DNA from: DASZVB01 sp035545855
GTDB lineage: Bacteria > Myxococcota_A > Polyangia > Polyangiales > Polyangiaceae
DNA: 64,000 bases
Direction: 5' to 3'
Assembly: GCA_035545855.1 (NCBI GenBank)
Contig: DASZXK010000110.1
Coordinates: 1-64,000 of the forward strand
The translations under genes and the position numbers were made by a program. The first letter of the stretch is position 1; each line of letters starts with the position of its first letter. Shown piece after piece: positions 18,840 through 28,289 of this stretch. The notes beneath the pieces are model-generated. The model did not search any database. It was given only the letters and a program-made list of their open reading frames with translations, and had not been told where the DNA came from.

Positions 18840-19595
18840 TTACGAGAGACCGCGCTCGAGCGCGTCGTAAGGAGCGGGAAGCTCCACGTCGAGCTCGGAC
18901 GCCGGCGGAACGTCCGAGTCCGGACGCTTCGCGAAACGCTCGATGCCGCGCTCGAGGACTCCCATGAAGAGCTCGTGCGCCTGCGTCGCGAGCTCGTCGT
19001 TGCCTTCGATGAAAGCCTCGAGGGAGAGCCCGGTCAGCGCCGCGGTGACGAGCGTGGAGAGCGGCTCCGTACGCGCGGGATCGTCGATGCCGAGCGATCG
19101 CGCGACGCCCGCGGCGATCATCCGATGGTGCTCCCGGCGAAGCGCGACGGCCTGCTCGCGGACGCGCGCGTCGTTCCGGAGCTCGCTCCAGATGCCGAGC
19201 TGGAACGAGATGCTCCGCGACTCCGGCACGCGCCAGATCTGCCGGAGGACGTCCACGACGGCCTTGCCGGTGCGCTCGTGTATCGCGGAGAGCGCGTCCT
19301 TGATCTTGCCGAGGTGCTCGGCGTACGCGAACCGCTGCGCTTCGCGGACGAGCGTCGTCTTGTCGTCGAAGTAGTGGTAGATGACGCTCTTCGGAATCCC
19401 GATGTCGGCGGCAATCTCCGCCGTCGTCGTGTCGAACCCGGACCGCGCGAAGCACCGCACCGCCGCTTTCAGGATCGCGGCGACGCGAGGCTTGGACCAA
19501 TCCACGTGCCCGGAAGGACCAGAAGCGAGCCCCACGTCGGACGGGGGCGGGGCGGACGACTCACGTTCTTCGGGCGGCGTGTTGGGGTCGTTCAT
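18840..19595 (-). CDS. TetR-family transcriptional regulator
   Basis: A 251-residue protein with a 35-residue Pro/Ser-rich N-terminal tail, then a TetR DNA-binding domain (TTAEIAADIGIPKSVIYHYFDDKTTL, about 55-80, seen in pieces) and a helical ligand-binding part. ATG 19595 has a strong GAGAGGAAACCG just upstream, and the much longer upstream frame is a shadow of the sigma-54 activator gene. It sits in tandem 203 bp downstream of that activator, with a 12-bp palindrome at 19615-19626 that could be its own operator. Genes it controls and its ligand are unknown. It ends in front of the convergent OmpA gene. Confidence 0.85.
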   Translation of the reverse strand: MNDPNTPPEERESSAPPPSDVGLASGPSGHVDWSKPRVAAILKAAVRCFARSGFDTTTAEIAADIGIPKSVIYHYFDDKTTLVREAQRFAYAEHLGKIKDALSAIHERTGKAVVDVLRQIWRVPESRSISFQLGIWSELRNDARVREQAVALRREHHRMIAAGVARSLGIDDPARTEPLSTLVTAALTGLSLEAFIEGNDELATQAHELFMGVLERGIERFAKRPDSDVPPASELDVELPAPYDALERGLS

Positions 19596-19614
19596 CGGTT
19601 TCCTCTCGTCTGAA

Positions 19615-19626
19615 ACCCCCGGGGGT
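19615..19626. promoter_or_regulatory. Perfect palindrome upstream of TetR gene
   Basis: ACCCCCGGGGGT is a 12-bp perfect palindrome 20 bp before the TetR start codon and just upstream of its ribosome-binding site. The position suits an autoregulatory operator, but the sequence is simple C/G and could occur by chance in this GC-rich DNA. Confidence 0.3.
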
Positions 19627-19798
19627 ACGCGCCACCACCGGGGGGAATGGCCCCTTGTCAGCAAGAACGGTGCCCGACCTGGCGTGCATCCCGAGACCTG
19701 CCGGAAATCCCGCCAGAAGCGACCAATCGGCCGAGCTCGATCGATCCGTCTCTGGAGCAAGAACGCTCCTGCTCCACGGATTGGCGCAATTGTGCTCC

Positions 19799-21169
19799 TC
19801 AGGGCCGCGAGAGCCGGTACGTCCGAATCAATCGTTCGAGCGATTTCCGATGGATGCCCGCGTGACGAGCCGCTGCATCGAGGTCGCGGCCATAGCGTGA
19901 AACGAGCTGCCTCAGGTAGTCCCGTTCGACTCCGCGGCGCACCTCCCTGAGTGATTGTTCGGGGGATGCAGGAACGAAGGCGGCCACCGGAAAGGGGCCC
20001 GGAGGACGGCTGCTCGGGCGAACGTTGTCCAGCCGCGTGAACGACTCTCGAGTGAGCACAGCGGCATTCGACAGCGCCGCTGCACGGCGCACGATGTTCC
20101 GCAGCTCCCGGACGTTGCCCGGCCACGTCTGCTCGAGCAGGTAGGTGACCGCGTCCGGCCCGAGCGTCCGCGTCGGGCCGTCTATCTGGGCGAGGATGCG
20201 GTTGGCGAGCAGAGGGATGTCCTCCTGGTGCTCCCGCAGCGGCGGCATGCGCACGACGACCTCCGCGAGGCGGTAGAGGAGGTCCTCGCGGAACGTCCCG
20301 TCGTCGACCATCCCCGCCAGGTCCCGATGGGTCGCGGCGAGCACCCGGACGTCGACTTCTATCGGGTCTCCGGCGCCGATGCGCGTCACCTCTCTGCGCT
20401 CGAGCACGCGGAGGAGCTTCGGCTGAAGCTCCAGCGGAAGCTCGCCGATCTCGTCGAGGAAGATGGTTCCGCCGTGGGCGCGCTCGAAGGCGCCGGCGCG
20501 ACTCCGGTCGGCGCCGGTGAAGGCGCCGCGTTCGTGCCCGAAGAGCTCGGCTTCGATGAGGTTCTCGTTCACGGCGCCGCAGTCGAGGATCACGAAGGGA
20601 CCGTTCGCCCGCGTCGAGAACTGATGAATCGCGCGCGCGGCGATCTCCTTTCCGGTGCCCGTCTCCCCCACCACCAGGCTCGTCAGCGAGACGCTCGACA
20701 CCTTCTCCAGCAGCGCGAAGACGGCGCGCATCGCCATCGAGGAGCCGTAGAGCTCGCCGAAGTGTTCGGCTTCGGACTGCCCGAGCGGAACCCAGGTGTG
20801 CGTGGGCTCGAAGGCGAGCTCCGAGTCCCCGACGGCGACGCGAGCGCCCGGATCGAGCGGGGCCTCGAACACGCGGACCCCGTCCACGAAGGTGCCGTTG
20901 GTCGAGCCGAGATCCCGCACGACGTAGCAATCCCCCCGCGCCACGATCTCGCAGTGGTGCCGGCTCACGGCGTCGTCCGTCAGGTTGAGGTCGTTCGTGC
21001 CGGCGGTGCCGACGCTCGCCCGCGCGGCGAGCACGTCGCATTCCCGCCCCGCGTCCGGCCCGGACACGACCGACAGGCGGAGGCGATGCTGCGACAGCTG
21101 GCCCGGCGCCTCGTCGAACGTCAGGCGCGACTTCAGGGGGCGTCGCTTGGTGAGGACCTCGGGGAGCAT
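19799..21169 (-). CDS. FHA-domain sigma-54-dependent activator (EBP)
   Basis: A 456-residue enhancer-binding protein of the myxobacterial FHA class. An N-terminal FHA domain (SVGTAGTNDLNLTDDAVSRHHC then LRDLGSTNGTFVDG, about 45-100, quoted in parts) binds phosphothreonine. The AAA+ domain has Walker A GETGTGKE, the sigma-54-contacting loop GAFTGA intact, Walker B IFLDEIGEL, and a WPGNVREL segment. A Fis-type helix-turn-helix ends the protein. It should activate sigma-54 promoters when a kinase phosphorylates a partner or itself. The kinase-ATPase gene 13 bp upstream in the same operon is the obvious candidate signal source. Targets are unknown. Confidence 0.92.
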   Translation of the reverse strand: MLPEVLTKRRPLKSRLTFDEAPGQLSQHRLRLSVVSGPDAGRECDVLAARASVGTAGTNDLNLTDDAVSRHHCEIVARGDCYVVRDLGSTNGTFVDGVRVFEAPLDPGARVAVGDSELAFEPTHTWVPLGQSEAEHFGELYGSSMAMRAVFALLEKVSSVSLTSLVVGETGTGKEIAARAIHQFSTRANGPFVILDCGAVNENLIEAELFGHERGAFTGADRSRAGAFERAHGGTIFLDEIGELPLELQPKLLRVLERREVTRIGAGDPIEVDVRVLAATHRDLAGMVDDGTFREDLLYRLAEVVVRMPPLREHQEDIPLLANRILAQIDGPTRTLGPDAVTYLLEQTWPGNVRELRNIVRRAAALSNAAVLTRESFTRLDNVRPSSRPPGPFPVAAFVPASPEQSLREVRRGVERDYLRQLVSRYGRDLDAAARHAGIHRKSLERLIRTYRLSRP

Positions 21170-21182
21170 CGGAAGTGCGCTG

Positions 21183-24100
21183 CTAGTTGGGGCTCTGACG
21201 TCTCAGACCGAACGGATCCGAAGACCGTTCCGGGCGCGCCTTTCGCGACACGCGGCCTTCGTGTCGCAGCCGCTCGCACGCCGCGATCAGCGACGGATTG
21301 TCGGTCGGTCGCAGATACTTCTCCATCTTCTGGAGGTGCGCGTTGAACACGCCGCTGTCCCCTGCGGCGAGCGCTATCCGGGCGCGCGCCTCGTGGACCA
21401 TTCCGAGCGACAGGCGGCTGCAGGATTCCGTCAGCGCGTCGAGGCAGAGGTCGAGCTCGAGCTCGGCCTCGGCGCGATCGCCGAGCGCGGCGATGGCGAA
21501 GGCGTGCTGGATCTTCACGCCCAGGGAAAGTCGGCCGAACCGACGGTCCTCGGTGCTCTGGGACAGCAGAAACGCGCGCGTGCACGCCTCGGCGTGGGAA
21601 TGTGCACCGAGCGCATTGAACACCTCGGCGGACAGTCCGACGGCCGGGCCGCGGCCGAGGAACGGGCGCGCGTTCGGCCCGACGAGGGAGTGGAGGAGGC
21701 CCGCGGCCTCGTCGAGCCGGCCGCGGGCCCGGGTGTGCGCGGCGCGGGCGAGGAGCGCGAAGGGCTCGAGCGACGGGATCTCCCGCGCGAGCCGACCGAG
21801 ACGCTCGACGTCTCCCCGGAGGCCGAGCACGTCGCCGTCTCGCAGGTGAACGAGGAGCATCGACGGCGCTTCCCACACTTCCGTCTGCCACGCCGAACCG
21901 CGGTCGACCACGAGCGTCTCGAGCCGTTCGTGTTCCATCCGAGCGAGCTCGGCGTCTCCCTGGTGCGCGTGGTGCAGCATCCGGAGCTGCGTCGCGACGA
22001 GGTCGTACAGCCGAAGATCCAGGCGCTCCAACCGGTCGGCGTAGTCGAGCGCCGCGCCCTCGTCGGAGAGACAGGCCATCGCGCCGAGCGCGAAGATGGT
22101 GCCGCCGACGAAGAGCCGCCGCGCGCCCTCCGGGTACGCCGACGGTTGCTCCTGCCCCTCCAGGGCGCGAAGGGTCCGTCCGAGCATCTGCGCCGCTCCA
22201 CCGACGGCCCCGACGCACATCGCGCGGATGCCCTCGCAGTGCGCCCGCACCCAGGACGCGCCGTGATTGTCGGAAAGGACCGAGAGAGGGCTGAGCGCCG
22301 AGAGCACCTCCTCCACACCTTCGGCGTCGAGGCAGACCCCGGCGACGCCCGACAGGGTCATCGAGGTCCGGAGAAGCATCTCGAAGAGCTCGCGGGTCGA
22401 CGGAGAAGCACCTTCACCGGTGTTCGCGCGGCGCGCCACCGCCGCGGAAGCGACCCCGGCCCCGAGAGACAGGACGCCGCCGAGCTTCGGTCGGAGCTCC
22501 TCGGCGTGAGCGAGGCCCGTGGCCTCGCGAAGGAGCGCGAGGGCGCCCGGCCCGTAGCGAGCGGCGAGCTTGCGGTCGACGAAGAACGCCGCCATCGCGA
22601 GGGGCCCGATGATGGGCGCGAGCTCGTGCGCGGGTTTCCCGAGCCGCTGGAAGACGACGAGCGCGGCCTCCAGCGCCGGAACGGCCGCGCGGAGATCGTC
22701 CGTCTCGAGGAGCAGCTTCTGGCCGGCGCCGGCGAGGAGCTCGGCGCCGCGCTCCTCGGCGCCCCCGCGGAGCAGATGGTGCCCCGCGAGCACGGCGTCG
22801 AACGTCGTCCCCCCCTGGATCGTCGCGAGGGCGTTGCCGAGCGAGAGATGGATCTTCGACCTTCGGGCTTCGTCCACCGACTGGGCGAGGGACTCGCGGA
22901 GCGGCTCTTCCGCGAACCGGTACCGGCCGCCCGATCCCGCGAGGACGCCCTCGGTGACGAGCTCGTCCAGGAGCCCGAGCGCGCGCGCGGAGTCCGGCTC
23001 GCCGTCCGCGGCGGCGAGGGTGAGGCACAGGTGGACGGGCAGCGCCGTCCCCGCAATGCTGAGCGCTTCCGCGAACGCGCGAGCCCGCGGAGCCAGGCCG
23101 GCGAGCCGCGCCTTCCTCGCTTCCTCCACGCTCTCCGGGAGCGCGTCGGCCGGGGCCTCTTCGGGAAGCATCCAGATGCCGCCCGCGTAGCGCACCTGCT
23201 TCTTCTGGACGAAATGGCGGAGCAGATCCATCACTCCGCGCGGACTCCCCGCGGAGAGCTGGTGAATGCGCCGCGCGAGGCGTCGGGTGTTCGGCGCGCC
23301 GCCGAACAGGGACCCGACGAGCGAGACCACGTCCTCGCCCCCGAGCGGCCCCAGGCGAAGTCGGACGCCGAAGGCATTTCCTCCGGGGACGGCATCCTTG
23401 TTCTCGGCGGTCGCGAGGACCAGGAGGCGGCTTCCGTTCCACGGCTTCGAGAGCGACGCGACGACCTCCTGAGAGCTCTCGTCCGCATGATCGACGTCGT
23501 CGACGACGATGACGAGCGGGCGCCGTGCCGCGAAATCGCAGAACCACGCCCGGAGCGCCGCCACGACCCGGGCCCGGAACTCACCCGGCGCTCGTTCGAG
23601 CCCCGAGGGGACGACCTCGCCGAGCCGCGAGACGAGCTCGGGGACCGCGTGGCAGAGGTGGGCGGCGTACGGCTCTGCCGTGGCGACCGCGTCGTCTTGC
23701 GAGATCTGGAGGATTCGCGCCGCGATCGCCCGGACCGTCCCGAAGGGTCCGTCCTCGGAGCTTCCCTCGACGACGACCACGGTCGCTCCGCGGGTCTGCG
23801 CGGACACGGCAATTTCCCTGCAAAAACGGGTCTTTCCGAACCCGCGTTCCGCGACGACGAGGACGCTGCCGCCTGTCCCCGAGAGCGCACGGTCGAGGTT
23901 CCGCTCGACGGAGCCAATCTGTGCGCTCCGTCCGACGGTGCGGGCGGAGAGGAAGTAAGCCTGCGCGATCTCTCCGCGCTCTTCCGGCGGCAAGCGCGCG
24001 ATCGCGTCGAGTCGCTCGATCACCTCCGCGGCGCTCTTCGGCCTCGCGAGCGGATTCCGGGAGAGCATGGTGAGGACCAGCGAGTCGAGAGCAGGCGGCA

Positions 24101-24839
24101 CGGTCGGCGCGAGCGCGGACGGAGGAACGACCGCACGCTCGAGGAGCGCGGGGAGCTCGTCGAGCCGTCGCGCGGGGAACGCGTCCTTCCCCGTGATGAG
24201 CCAGTAGAGCACCGCGCCGAGCGAGTAGAGGTCCGAGCGATCGTCGACCGCCCCGCCGTTCAGACCCTCCGGTGGGACACAGGGCGGTGTGCCCGCGATG
24301 TCGGGCGGCACGCCGAACGGAGTGAGAGTCCCGAAATCGAGGAGCTTCGCGCGACCATCTCGGGTGACGCGCACGTTCCTCGGACTCACGTCGCGATGCA
24401 CGAGACGATGCGCGTGGAGCAGCGCGAGCGACGAAGCCACGTCCCGGACGAACCGACAGGCCTCTCGGTACGGAACCGGCGCGATCTCGCGGAGGTCGCG
24501 GCCGTCGAGGAGCTCCATCGTGTAGTAGGGAACGCCGCCGTCGACGCCGTACTCGTACACCTCGATGAGGCTCGGATGCACGAGGCGCGCGAGCATCGTG
24601 TATTCGAGCTGAAAGAGGATCGCGGCGTCCCGAACGCCGCCGTCCGATTTCCGGCGAGTGCCCGCGGCGGCGCTGGACCCGAGCCGCTTCAGCGCGACCC
24701 GCTGGCCCGTCGATTCGTCTACGGCTGCGTAAACGGTGCCCATTCCCCCGCGCGCGAGCTCGGCCTCGATTCGGTACCGTCCAGCCCTTTGCGGAGTGCG
24801 GGGCTCTGCCCCCAGAGGAGTGGGTACGGAACGACGCAC
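21183..24839 (-). CDS. Ser/Thr kinase fused to AAA-type ATPase and helical repeats
   Basis: A 1218-residue signalling protein. The N-terminal kinase has ARGGMGTVY, the VALKRL lysine, HRDVSPRNV near 146 and DFGTLTPFG. Around residue 333 an STAND/AAA_16-like ATPase begins with the P-loop ERGFGKTRF and Walker B LVIVVDDVDHAD. About 700 residues of Ala/Leu-rich helical repeats follow, presumably TPR-like and ligand-sensing. The architecture matches the large PknB-ATPase-TPR proteins of myxobacteria. GTG 24839 is the first start before the kinase glycine loop. Being co-transcribed with the FHA sigma-54 activator, it probably phosphorylates a protein that the FHA domain then reads, linking an unknown stimulus to sigma-54 transcription. 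Confidence 0.88.
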   Translation of the reverse strand: MRRSVPTPLGAEPRTPQRAGRYRIEAELARGGMGTVYAAVDESTGQRVALKRLGSSAAAGTRRKSDGGVRDAAILFQLEYTMLARLVHPSLIEVYEYGVDGGVPYYTMELLDGRDLREIAPVPYREACRFVRDVASSLALLHAHRLVHRDVSPRNVRVTRDGRAKLLDFGTLTPFGVPPDIAGTPPCVPPEGLNGGAVDDRSDLYSLGAVLYWLITGKDAFPARRLDELPALLERAVVPPSALAPTVPPALDSLVLTMLSRNPLARPKSAAEVIERLDAIARLPPEERGEIAQAYFLSARTVGRSAQIGSVERNLDRALSGTGGSVLVVAERGFGKTRFCREIAVSAQTRGATVVVVEGSSEDGPFGTVRAIAARILQISQDDAVATAEPYAAHLCHAVPELVSRLGEVVPSGLERAPGEFRARVVAALRAWFCDFAARRPLVIVVDDVDHADESSQEVVASLSKPWNGSRLLVLATAENKDAVPGGNAFGVRLRLGPLGGEDVVSLVGSLFGGAPNTRRLARRIHQLSAGSPRGVMDLLRHFVQKKQVRYAGGIWMLPEEAPADALPESVEEARKARLAGLAPRARAFAEALSIAGTALPVHLCLTLAAADGEPDSARALGLLDELVTEGVLAGSGGRYRFAEEPLRESLAQSVDEARRSKIHLSLGNALATIQGGTTFDAVLAGHHLLRGGAEERGAELLAGAGQKLLLETDDLRAAVPALEAALVVFQRLGKPAHELAPIIGPLAMAAFFVDRKLAARYGPGALALLREATGLAHAEELRPKLGGVLSLGAGVASAAVARRANTGEGASPSTRELFEMLLRTSMTLSGVAGVCLDAEGVEEVLSALSPLSVLSDNHGASWVRAHCEGIRAMCVGAVGGAAQMLGRTLRALEGQEQPSAYPEGARRLFVGGTIFALGAMACLSDEGAALDYADRLERLDLRLYDLVATQLRMLHHAHQGDAELARMEHERLETLVVDRGSAWQTEVWEAPSMLLVHLRDGDVLGLRGDVERLGRLAREIPSLEPFALLARAAHTRARGRLDEAAGLLHSLVGPNARPFLGRGPAVGLSAEVFNALGAHSHAEACTRAFLLSQSTEDRRFGRLSLGVKIQHAFAIAALGDRAEAELELDLCLDALTESCSRLSLGMVHEARARIALAAGDSGVFNAHLQKMEKYLRPTDNPSLIAACERLRHEGRVSRKARPERSSDPFGLRRQSPN

Positions 24840-24913
24840 CCGGACATCCTACCCTCAACCCGGGCGAGGAGAGCGAGAACGCGCACCCCCCGCTCCCAGG
24901 CGATTATCGCCTG

Positions 24914-25291
24914 TCATTCCTTGGGCTTGGTGTCCGCGCGGATCTCCGCGAGAAGCTCCTCGACGCGGTCGGAGGCGTCCGGCCCGGTGTCGTAGACGAA
25001 ACGGAGCTCGGGCACCCGCTTCAGCCGGAGCGACGGGCCGAGTCCCCGGCGGATCCGACCGGCGGCGCGCTCCAGGCTCCGGAGCGCCGTCCGCCGCTTC
25101 TTCTCGTCTTCACCGCCGACGAGCAGCCGCACCTTCACCCAGACGAGGCCGAGATCGTCGGGCAGCGTGACGTCGGAGACCACGAGCCCGGCGAGCGCGG
25201 GATCGGAGACCTCACGAGCGAGCGCCTCCGTGATGCGAGCGCGGACCTGCGCCGCTACGCGGCGCGCCCGAAGTCCGGTCTCATTCGTCAT
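24914..25291 (-). CDS. rbfA: 30S ribosome-binding factor A
   Basis: A 125-residue KH-fold protein that binds the 16S rRNA 5' helix during 30S maturation. The N-terminal RVAAQVRARITEALAREV helix, the strand VVSDVTLPDDLGLVWVKV and the C-terminal LRLKRVPELRFVYDTG segment are typical RbfA signatures, and length is normal. Its start overlaps the DUF503 gene by 11 bp, the last step of a rimP-nusA-ylxRQ-infB-DUF503-rbfA operon. The usual next gene truB is absent; instead a kinase-ATPase gene lies 74 bp beyond the stop. Confidence 0.93.
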   Translation of the reverse strand: MTNETGLRARRVAAQVRARITEALAREVSDPALAGLVVSDVTLPDDLGLVWVKVRLLVGGEDEKKRRTALRSLERAAGRIRRGLGPSLRLKRVPELRFVYDTGPDASDRVEELLAEIRADTKPKE

Positions 25292-25631
25292 CCAGATCTC
25301 CGAGCGACGACTCGATGCCGTGCTTCAGACCCGAACCGCCCGCGCCGAAGGAGAGGACCTCCGACCGCACGTCGGCGAGGAGCGCCTCCGGGAGGGACGC
25401 CGCGACGGACCGCGCCTGCGCGAGGACGTCCGCGCACACGCGCGAGTCCGACGACACGACGGCGACGCCGACGGTCGCGACCTGGATCCGCTCCGCGTCC
25501 CCCACCTCCGCTGCGGAGATCTTCAGTCGAGCGACGATGCGCTCCTTGAAGCTCCGGACGACCTGTCGTCGATCCTTCAGCGTGCGCGCTCCCGGTATCT
25601 GGAGGACGAAGCGCGCGACGCCGACGAACAT
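25281..25631 (-). CDS. DUF503 (YlxP-like) protein
   Basis: A 116-residue protein of the DUF503 family, recognised from the start MFVGVARFVLQIPGARTLKDRR, the central RLKISAAEVGDAERIQVATVG and the conserved position between infB and rbfA. In Firmicutes this gene is called ylxP; its role is unproven but is presumed linked to translation or ribosome assembly. ATG 25631 is 21 bp after infB, and the stop lies inside the rbfA start region, giving an 11-bp overlap and probable translational coupling. Confidence 0.9.
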   Translation of the reverse strand: MFVGVARFVLQIPGARTLKDRRQVVRSFKERIVARLKISAAEVGDAERIQVATVGVAVVSSDSRVCADVLAQARSVAASLPEALLADVRSEVLSFGAGGSGLKHGIESSLGDLDDE

Positions 25632-25652
25632 CTTCCGGGTCGGCGGCCGCCA

Positions 25653-28289
25653 TCAGAGCGACTGCCGCACCTCTTGCATCTCGAAGACCTCGACGACGTC
25701 CTTCTCTTTCATCTCGTTCCAGCCTTCGAAGGAGAGGCCGCAGTCGAAGCCCTCCTTGACTTCCTTCACGTCGTCCTTGAAGCGACGGAGCGCCGCGATC
25801 TTGCCCGTCCAGACTACATTTCCGTCGCGCTGGATCCGGGCGTGCGCGTTGCGCCGGACCACACCCTGGGTGACCATGCAGCCGGCGACCCAGCCCGCCT
25901 TGGACAGCTTGAAGAGCTGACGCACCTCGGCGTGCCCGATGACGTTCTCGACGAGGGTCGGAGCGAGGAGGCCTTCCATCGCCTTCTTCACGTCGTCCAC
26001 GACGTCGTAGATGATCGAGTACTGGCGGATCTCGACGTTCTCCTTCTGCGCGAGGGAGGACGCCTTGCCGGCGGGCCGGACGTTGAAGCCGACGACGATC
26101 GCCTTGGCCGCGACGGCGAGGTTCACGTCACCTTCCGTGATGGCGCCGACGCCCGCGTGGACGATCGTGACCTTCACCTTGTCCGTGCTCAGGCGGAGGA
26201 GCGCGTCGCTCACGGCCTCGACGGAGCCCTGGACGTCCGCCTTGACGATGACCTTGAGGTCGAGCTGCGCGGCCTCGGCCATCGCACGCGCGAGCTCCTC
26301 GAGCGACACCTTCGTGGCGCTCGGGAGGAGGCTCTTGCGCTGCTTCGACTGACGCCCCTCGGCGATCTCCTGCGCCTTCTTGGCGTCCCGGATCACGTGC
26401 ACGGGGTCGCCCGCGCTCGGCACCTCGTTCAGGCCGATGATCGACACCGGCGTGGACGGGCCCGCGGCGGCGATGCTCCGGCCCCGGTCGTCGATCATCG
26501 CGCGGACCTTGCCCCACGCGCTGCCGGCGAGGATGACGTCCCCGCGCTCGAGCGTGCCGTCCATGATGAGCACGGAGGCGACCGGGCCGCGGCCCCGATC
26601 GAGCTCCGCTTCGACGACGAGCCCCTGGGCCGGGTTCTTGGGATTCGCGCGCAGATCCAGGAGCTCGGCCTGGAGAGCGACGCTCTCCAGCAGGTGATCG
26701 ACGCCGGCGCGTGTCACCGCCGACACCTCGCAGAACAGCGTGTCCCCGCCCCACTCTTCCGGGACGAGACCCACGTCGGCGAGCTCGCGGCGGACGCGAT
26801 CGGGCTGGGCTTGCGGCTTGTCGATCTTGTTGATGGCGACGACGATGGGCACCTCCGCCGCCTTCGCGTGACTGATGGCTTCCTTCGTCTGCGGCATCAC
26901 GCCGTCGTCCGCGGCCACGACCAGGATGACGATGTCCGTCGCCTGAGCGCCGCGCGCGCGCATCTGCGTGAAGGCCTCGTGACCGGGCGTGTCGAGGAAG
27001 GTGATCTTGCCGCGCGGCGTGTCCACGGAGTACGCGCCGATGTGCTGCGTGATGCCGCCGGCCTCGCCGGCTGCGACGTTCGCCTTCCGGATCTGGTCGA
27101 GGAGGCTCGTCTTTCCGTGGTCGACGTGACCCATGACGGTGACGACCGGGGGACGCGGCTCCCTGCCCTCTTCCGCCACGGCCTTCGCGACGCCCTGCGC
27201 CTCTTCGAGCGCCTGTTCCTCGCTGACCGCCGTATCCTCGACTTCCCAGCCGAACTCGTTCGCGACGATCTTCGCGGTGTCGGCGTCGAGCGTGCTGTTG
27301 ATGTTCACGCCGGTCATGCCGAGCTGCATGAGCTTCATCAGCATCTCGGTGGCCTTCACGCCGAGACGCCCGGCGAGCGTCTGGAGGAGGACCGTGCCCT
27401 CGATGCGAACGACCTTCTTGTGCGCGGCGCGTTCCTGCGCGGGGATCACCGGGCCCGTCGAACGACGGAGCGGCTGCCCGACGGGGCCGCCGAAGCGTCC
27501 GCCTCGCGGACCGCCGGGACCGCGCTGACCGGGTCGGCCGCCGCCCATCATCGGTCCACCGCGACGCTGCGGGCCGCCGCCGGGACCACCGCCCGCTTTC
27601 GCGTCGTACTGCACGCGGCGCGGAGGCGGCGCGCCTCGCGGCGCCTGCGGCATCGGCACGCCCGGCCGGCCCTGCCAGACTTCGACGCCCGTCTTCGGCG
27701 GCGTCGACGGCATGCGTGGCGCTTCGACGACCGGAGGCGGAGGCGGCGGAGGCGGCGGAGGCTCGGGCGGACGCGCTTCCGACTTCGGCGCCGGCGGAGG
27801 TTCGACGACCGGAGCCGGCGGAGGCGGCGCGGCCTCGACGACCGGAGCCGGCGGAGGCGGCGCGGCCTTCGGCTCGGAGCGCGCCTCGACGACGGAAGGC
27901 GGGGGCGGAGGAGCGGCCGCCGGCGCCGAGGCCTCGCGGGCGATCACGACGGGCGGAGGCTCGGGCACGGGAGCCGATCGCGGAGACGAAACGGGAGGCG
28001 GCGCCGCTGCGGGCGCGCTTCGGAGAGGCGCGGCGACGGGCGAGGACGCGGCTTCGGAGCGGGGCTTCACCGCGCGGCGCTTCACGACGGTCGCGTGGAT
28101 GCGCTCCTCGACGACGCTCTCGGCGCTCTGCTTCTCCATGTGTCGCTTCACGCGCTCGATCTGCTCCGGTGCCACGGCGCTCATGTGATTGCGCACGTCG
28201 GTCACCCCGATGGCTTGGAACAGGGCGACCAGGGCCTTGTTTTCAAGACCCAGATCTCGGGCGACCTCATACACGCGAAGCTTGCTCAT
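25653..28289 (-). CDS. infB: Translation initiation factor IF-2
   Basis: An 878-residue GTPase that brings initiator tRNA to the 30S subunit. An N-terminal IF2_N helix domain (VYEVARDLGLENKALVALF) is followed by a long Pro/Ala-rich and then Arg/Gly-rich linker (about 70-280). A second IF2_N-type segment is followed by the G domain: G1 GHVDHGKTSLL near 386, G3 DTPGHEAF and G4 NKID. C-terminal beta-barrel and IF2 domains complete it, ending EMQEVRQSL. ATG 28289 overlaps the upstream ylxR stop by four bases. The Pro-rich linker is long, as is common in myxobacterial IF-2. Confidence 0.97.
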   Translation of the reverse strand: MSKLRVYEVARDLGLENKALVALFQAIGVTDVRNHMSAVAPEQIERVKRHMEKQSAESVVEERIHATVVKRRAVKPRSEAASSPVAAPLRSAPAAAPPPVSSPRSAPVPEPPPVVIAREASAPAAAPPPPPSVVEARSEPKAAPPPPAPVVEAAPPPPAPVVEPPPAPKSEARPPEPPPPPPPPPPVVEAPRMPSTPPKTGVEVWQGRPGVPMPQAPRGAPPPRRVQYDAKAGGGPGGGPQRRGGPMMGGGRPGQRGPGGPRGGRFGGPVGQPLRRSTGPVIPAQERAAHKKVVRIEGTVLLQTLAGRLGVKATEMLMKLMQLGMTGVNINSTLDADTAKIVANEFGWEVEDTAVSEEQALEEAQGVAKAVAEEGREPRPPVVTVMGHVDHGKTSLLDQIRKANVAAGEAGGITQHIGAYSVDTPRGKITFLDTPGHEAFTQMRARGAQATDIVILVVAADDGVMPQTKEAISHAKAAEVPIVVAINKIDKPQAQPDRVRRELADVGLVPEEWGGDTLFCEVSAVTRAGVDHLLESVALQAELLDLRANPKNPAQGLVVEAELDRGRGPVASVLIMDGTLERGDVILAGSAWGKVRAMIDDRGRSIAAAGPSTPVSIIGLNEVPSAGDPVHVIRDAKKAQEIAEGRQSKQRKSLLPSATKVSLEELARAMAEAAQLDLKVIVKADVQGSVEAVSDALLRLSTDKVKVTIVHAGVGAITEGDVNLAVAAKAIVVGFNVRPAGKASSLAQKENVEIRQYSIIYDVVDDVKKAMEGLLAPTLVENVIGHAEVRQLFKLSKAGWVAGCMVTQGVVRRNAHARIQRDGNVVWTGKIAALRRFKDDVKEVKEGFDCGLSFEGWNEMKEKDVVEVFEMQEVRQSL

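Noticed and set aside
20985..24995. Very long plus-strand open frame (1336 codons) opposite the FHA activator and kinase-ATPase genes
   Set aside because: It has low-complexity Arg/Glu/Ala-rich content and no domain, and lies antisense to two genes with complete, ordered motifs. Long open antisense frames are expected at about 70% GC.
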